9,578 nucleotides of DNA, from positions 1 to 9,578 of the forward strand of contig NZ_JAIVFR010000179.1 of assembly GCF_020829685.1 (NCBI RefSeq). The letters are read 5' to 3'. The notes under the pieces were generated by a model that was not told where the DNA came from, did no database searches, and saw only the letters and a list, made by a program, of their open reading frames with translations. The stretch comes from Nostoc sp. CHAB 5715 (GTDB lineage Bacteria; Cyanobacteriota; Cyanobacteriia; Cyanobacteriales; Nostocaceae). Of the stretch, positions 7,486-9,578 are shown one piece after another (position 1 is the first letter of the stretch; every line of letters starts with the position of its first letter). Position numbers and translations under genes: made by a program.

Positions 7486-7555
7486 TTGCTCTGCTTCCCC
7501 ATCTCCCCCTGCTTCCTATGCTTCTTTTCCCCATGCCCAATGCCCCATGCCCCAT
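7486..7555. repeat. Polypyrimidine tract ending in ATGCCC(A/C) heptamers
   Basis: A C/T-rich stretch with degenerate CTCC/CTGCTTCC units runs into ATGCCCA-ATGCCCC-ATGCCCC (7533-7553). The last part is the inverse of the TGGGCAT tract at 5597-5634. The long pyrimidine strand may also adopt non-B structure. No gene lies here. Confidence 0.8.
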
Positions 7556-8048
7556 CCCCAATTCGTAACATCCCTCCATTCTCGTAGGAAATTAAGTTCG
7601 GTTATCCGGCTAGTTTTGGGCAACAGAAGAGGGGTTTTTGGCGTCACTATAGATATAGTCAGTAATTTCAAGGAAGTTTAATTTTTTTTTGCAAATCGGC
7701 AATTTTGAATTATAATTAAAGATTGCATCTTAAAATACTTTACTATTTGCCTGATTTATCGTACTATAAAGATAAATGGAACTCATACCGACTTCGGATT
7801 TTCAGTTGCTATCAGTAACTGCCTAAAAGAAGAATTCTCAAAAACAACCAGCGTGCTTATATAAAGATTGAAAATTTAGGGAAGGTAGGGGAACCTATCA
7901 TTGGGAGTTTACCGTCTGAACAACGGCTAGATCAATTGATAATTACTTTTGATAGCTCCCGATACTTCGTGATAGATGTACTACCTTTCTGCATGGATTT
8001 TAGTAAGAAAAAATACATTGTGTTTACGGAGTAGAGGATAACACATCA
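7556..8048 (+). promoter_or_regulatory. Leader/promoter region of the sigma factor gene
   Basis: Half a kilobase without a gene precedes the sigma gene. Two -10-like boxes are visible, TATAAA at 7765-7770 and TATATAAA at 7858-7865, but neither has a well-spaced TTGACA-like -35. An 8-bp stem with one G-U pair and a 3-base loop lies at 7803-7821. A 6-bp stem with a GGAA (GNRA-type) tetraloop lies at 7884-7899. This suggests a long structured 5' leader or several promoters, as expected for a stress- or nutrient-controlled sigma gene, but that is inference. Confidence 0.45.
8033..8038 (+). promoter_or_regulatory. Ribosome binding site of the sigma factor gene
   Basis: AGAGGA lies 10 bases before the ATG at 8049 and supports that start. 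The spacing is slightly long. Confidence 0.6.
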
Positions 8049-9032
8049 ATGCCTACTGTCAACACCCAAACGGAAAACCTCAACACCAAATTCACAGCTG
8101 ATATGGTGCGAACCTATCTACGAGAAATTGGTCGTGTACCACTGCTAACCCGTGAACAAGAGATTGTCTATGGGAAGCAGGTGCAACAAATGATGAAGTT
8201 CATCGACGCCAAGGAAGCTTTGGCGAAGAAACTGCACCGCGAACCGAATATGTCAGAGTGGGCTGACCACGTTCAACAATCGGAAACCGAGGTACAACAA
8301 ACGGTAGCGCAAGGGAAGCGGGCGAAGCAAAAAATGATCGAAGCGAATTTGCGCCTGGTCGTTGCTATTGCCAAAAAGTACCAAAAGCGAAATATGGAGT
8401 TTCTGGATTTAATCCAGGAAGGAACACTAGGATTAGAGCGGGGTGTAGAGAAATTTGACCCAATGAGGGGTTATAAGTTCTCAACCTATGCTTACTGGTG
8501 GATTCGCCAAGCAATTACCCGTGCGATCGCCCAGCAAGGTCGCACCATCCGCTTACCGATCCACATTACTGAAAAACTGAATAAAATCAAAAAAGTGCAG
8601 CGCGAGTTAGCTCAAACACTGGGGCGATCGCCTACTCCAGCCGAAATTGCTAAAGAACTGGAAATAGAACCTGCTCAGATCCGCGAGTACCTGAACATGG
8701 CGCGTCAACCAGTATCTTTGGATGTTAAAGTTGGCGATAACCAGGATACTGAGTTGCAAGAAATGCTCGAAGATGACGGCCCATCACCAGAGTATTACAC
8801 CAACCAGGAATTTTTACGCCAAGACTTGAACAACTTGCTAGCAGAATTAACTCCGCAACAGCGACAAGTTTTAGCCCTGCGCTTTGGTTTAGAAGATGGT
8901 AATGAAATGTCATTGGCGAAAGTGGGTGAGAGATTGAATCTTAGCCGTGAACGTGTCCGCCAGTTAGAGCATCAAGCTTTGGCTCATCTGCGTCGTCGTC
9001 GCGCCAATGTTAAAGAATACGTTGCTAGTTAA
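8049..9032 (+). CDS. Group 2 sigma-70 factor, RpoD/SigA family (SigB-like)
   Basis: This 327-residue RNA polymerase sigma subunit directs promoter recognition. Region 1.2 (about 16-48) contains DMVRTYLREIGRVPLLTREQE. Region 2 (about 93-163) contains NLRLVVAIAKKYQKRNMEFLDLIQEG and the -10 recognition segment YKFSTYAYWWIRQAI. Region 3 covers about 172-250. Region 4 (about 262-315) contains LTPQQRQVLALRFGLEDGNEMSL and the -35-binding helix SRERVRQLEHQAL. There is no long acidic region 1.1, and the protein is shorter than the primary SigA of cyanobacteria (about 390 residues), which places it in group 2. These non-essential sigmas act in stress, nitrogen or carbon responses. The N-terminus and length resemble SigB-type members, but I cannot separate SigB from close paralogs without a tree. 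The gene is monocistronic, with its own leader and a strong terminator. Confidence 0.95.
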   Translation: MPTVNTQTENLNTKFTADMVRTYLREIGRVPLLTREQEIVYGKQVQQMMKFIDAKEALAKKLHREPNMSEWADHVQQSETEVQQTVAQGKRAKQKMIEANLRLVVAIAKKYQKRNMEFLDLIQEGTLGLERGVEKFDPMRGYKFSTYAYWWIRQAITRAIAQQGRTIRLPIHITEKLNKIKKVQRELAQTLGRSPTPAEIAKELEIEPAQIREYLNMARQPVSLDVKVGDNQDTELQEMLEDDGPSPEYYTNQEFLRQDLNNLLAELTPQQRQVLALRFGLEDGNEMSLAKVGERLNLSRERVRQLEHQALAHLRRRRANVKEYVAS

Positions 9033-9035
9033 AAT

Positions 9036-9061
9036 GAGAGACGCGAAATGCCGCGTCTTTC
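9036..9061 (+). repeat. Stem-loop directly after the sigma factor stop
   Basis: AGACGCG (9039-9045) pairs with CGCGTCT (9052-9058) around a 6-base loop. The stem extends by three pairs at its base, one of them G-U. Only TTT follows, so it probably backs up the main terminator just downstream or protects the mRNA end. Confidence 0.6.
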
Positions 9062-9078
9062 CACCACCTTGGTGATGC

Positions 9079-9107
9079 GCCTCCTGAATTCAGGGGGCTA
9101 TTTTTTT
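9079..9107 (+). terminator. Intrinsic terminator of the sigma factor gene
   Basis: GCCTCCTG (9079-9086) pairs with CAGGGGGC (9091-9098), with one G-T pair and an AATT loop. TA and seven T residues follow. This is a textbook rho-independent terminator, 47 bp after the stop. Confidence 0.9.
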
Positions 9108-9111
9108 ATGC

Positions 9112-9206
9112 TTAGGACTTACGCAAAAATTGCTAAAAAGCTTAATTTATCGAACCGCCAAGACGCCAAGAGCGCCGAGAATTCGTAGAGTGTGCGTAAG
9201 TCCTAA
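9112..9206. mobile_element. Miniature inverted-repeat element, 95 bp (TTAGGACTTACGCA ends)
   Basis: TTAGGACTTACGCA (9112-9125) is repeated as a perfect inverse at 9193-9206. The interior has a short tandem of CGCCAAGA (9156-9163 and 9164-9171, with a third degenerate copy). No reading frame fits. The ends match a sequence I recognise as widespread in Nostoc-type spacers, consistent with a non-autonomous MITE. A TGC flanks each side (9109-9111, 9207-9209), which could be a 3-bp target duplication but may be chance. Confidence 0.7.
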
Positions 9207-9216
9207 TGCTGATAAC

Positions 9217-9319
9217 CCAATACAGTTCAGTTAAGAAAATAATCTGTTGAGGCAGGCAGGGGAGGCAGGGGGAGCAGGGGGAGCGGGGGAGAGAAAAATG
9301 CTTAACTGAACTGTATTGG
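9217..9319. mobile_element. Miniature inverted-repeat element, 103 bp, with 8-bp target duplication
   Basis: CCAATACAGTTCAGTTAAG (9217-9235) and its exact complement (9301-9319) form perfect 19-bp terminal inverted repeats. CTGATAAC directly flanks both ends (9209-9216 and 9320-9327), the footprint of transposition. The 65-bp interior is too short to encode a transposase, so it must be mobilised in trans. It is G-rich on the plus strand. The transposase family is unknown from sequence alone. The intact ends and duplication suggest a fairly recent insertion. Confidence 0.85.
9259..9289 (+). other. G-quadruplex motif inside the 103-bp element
   Basis: Four G tracts of 4, 5, 5 and 5 bases (9259-9262, 9268-9272, 9277-9281, 9285-9289) are separated by loops of 5, 4 and 3 bases. 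This satisfies the usual quadruplex pattern without compromise. Folding in the cell is not shown. Confidence 0.75.
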
Positions 9320-9578
9320 CTGATAACCTAATTACGCTTGGGTTACCCCTACTGATTTAATGGTTGTAGGTCGGATGCGATCGCTTTGTCACCGGATGCA
9401 AGCCCATCATTAATTACCAAAATCCAGCAAGACTCTAAAATAGGAACATAAAGGCACATACTATGGTGTGCGATCGCTTTTCTTTCGGCTCAATGATATA
9501 CCAAAATGAATGCGTGAATTACTCAAATGAGAAAACATTCAGGCAATTGAGAAAGTAAAAGCTCATTTTACTTGCGGA
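9320..9578. other. Terminal spacer without a recognisable gene
   Basis: No convincing reading frame is seen. A 31-codon ATG frame at 9463-9558 has no ribosome binding site or recognisable content. Two HIP1 octamers (9377-9384, 9470-9477) are present. The next gene is probably beyond the window edge. Confidence 0.5.

Larger units (their letters stand above)
203..9477. repeat. HIP1 octamers (GCGATCGC), eleven dispersed sites
   Basis: Sites start at 203, 715, 849, 3035, 5278, 5504, 5815, 8523, 8624, 9377 and 9470. They fall both inside genes and in spacers. The octamer is the hallmark over-represented palindrome of many cyanobacteria and supports the taxonomic reading. None lies between 850 and 3034, which includes all of hemL. 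Confidence 0.9.

Noticed and set aside
9463..9558. 31-codon plus-strand reading frame
   Set aside because: It contains a HIP1 site, lacks a ribosome binding site, and its composition shows no protein character.

Overview
The window looks like chromosomal DNA from a filamentous, probably heterocyst-forming cyanobacterium of the Nostoc/Anabaena/Calothrix type. Three things point there. The HIP1 octamer GCGATCGC occurs eleven times. The spacers carry heptamer short tandem repeats (ACTAATG and TGGGCAT units). The proteins read as cyanobacterial versions of HemL, fused HisIE and a SigB-like group 2 sigma factor. No lineage name can be proven from the sequence alone.

Layout. Positions 1-1552 are on the minus strand: a small ChaB-family gene, then hisIE (fused steps of histidine synthesis), then a one-repeat AbrB-family membrane protein whose start is unclear. 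hemL (C5 pathway to heme and chlorophyll) diverges from chaB and starts at a TTG behind a strong ribosome binding site. After a repeat-rich spacer comes a minus-strand gene for an exported fasciclin-domain protein. It ends at a 12-bp hairpin plus T-run terminator. A 0.7-kb A+T-rich spacer without genes follows. Then, on the plus strand, come a glutathione S-transferase family gene, a HerA/DUF87-type ATPase gene and a group 2 sigma factor gene that ends in a strong intrinsic terminator. The last 0.47 kb has no gene. It holds two miniature inverted-repeat elements side by side and two HIP1 sites.

How the genes relate. Most are housekeeping or stand-alone genes and do not form one pathway. hisIE and the abrB-like gene may be co-transcribed. 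The GST and HerA genes are co-directional but separated by a repeat cassette. The sigma gene has a 0.5-kb leader region that probably holds its own control signals.

I saw no defence system, prophage, CRISPR array, tRNA or rRNA. The most interesting non-coding structure is the herA gene bracketed by mirror-image heptamer-repeat cassettes. Next is a well-preserved 103-bp miniature element with perfect 19-bp ends, an 8-bp target duplication and a G-quadruplex motif.
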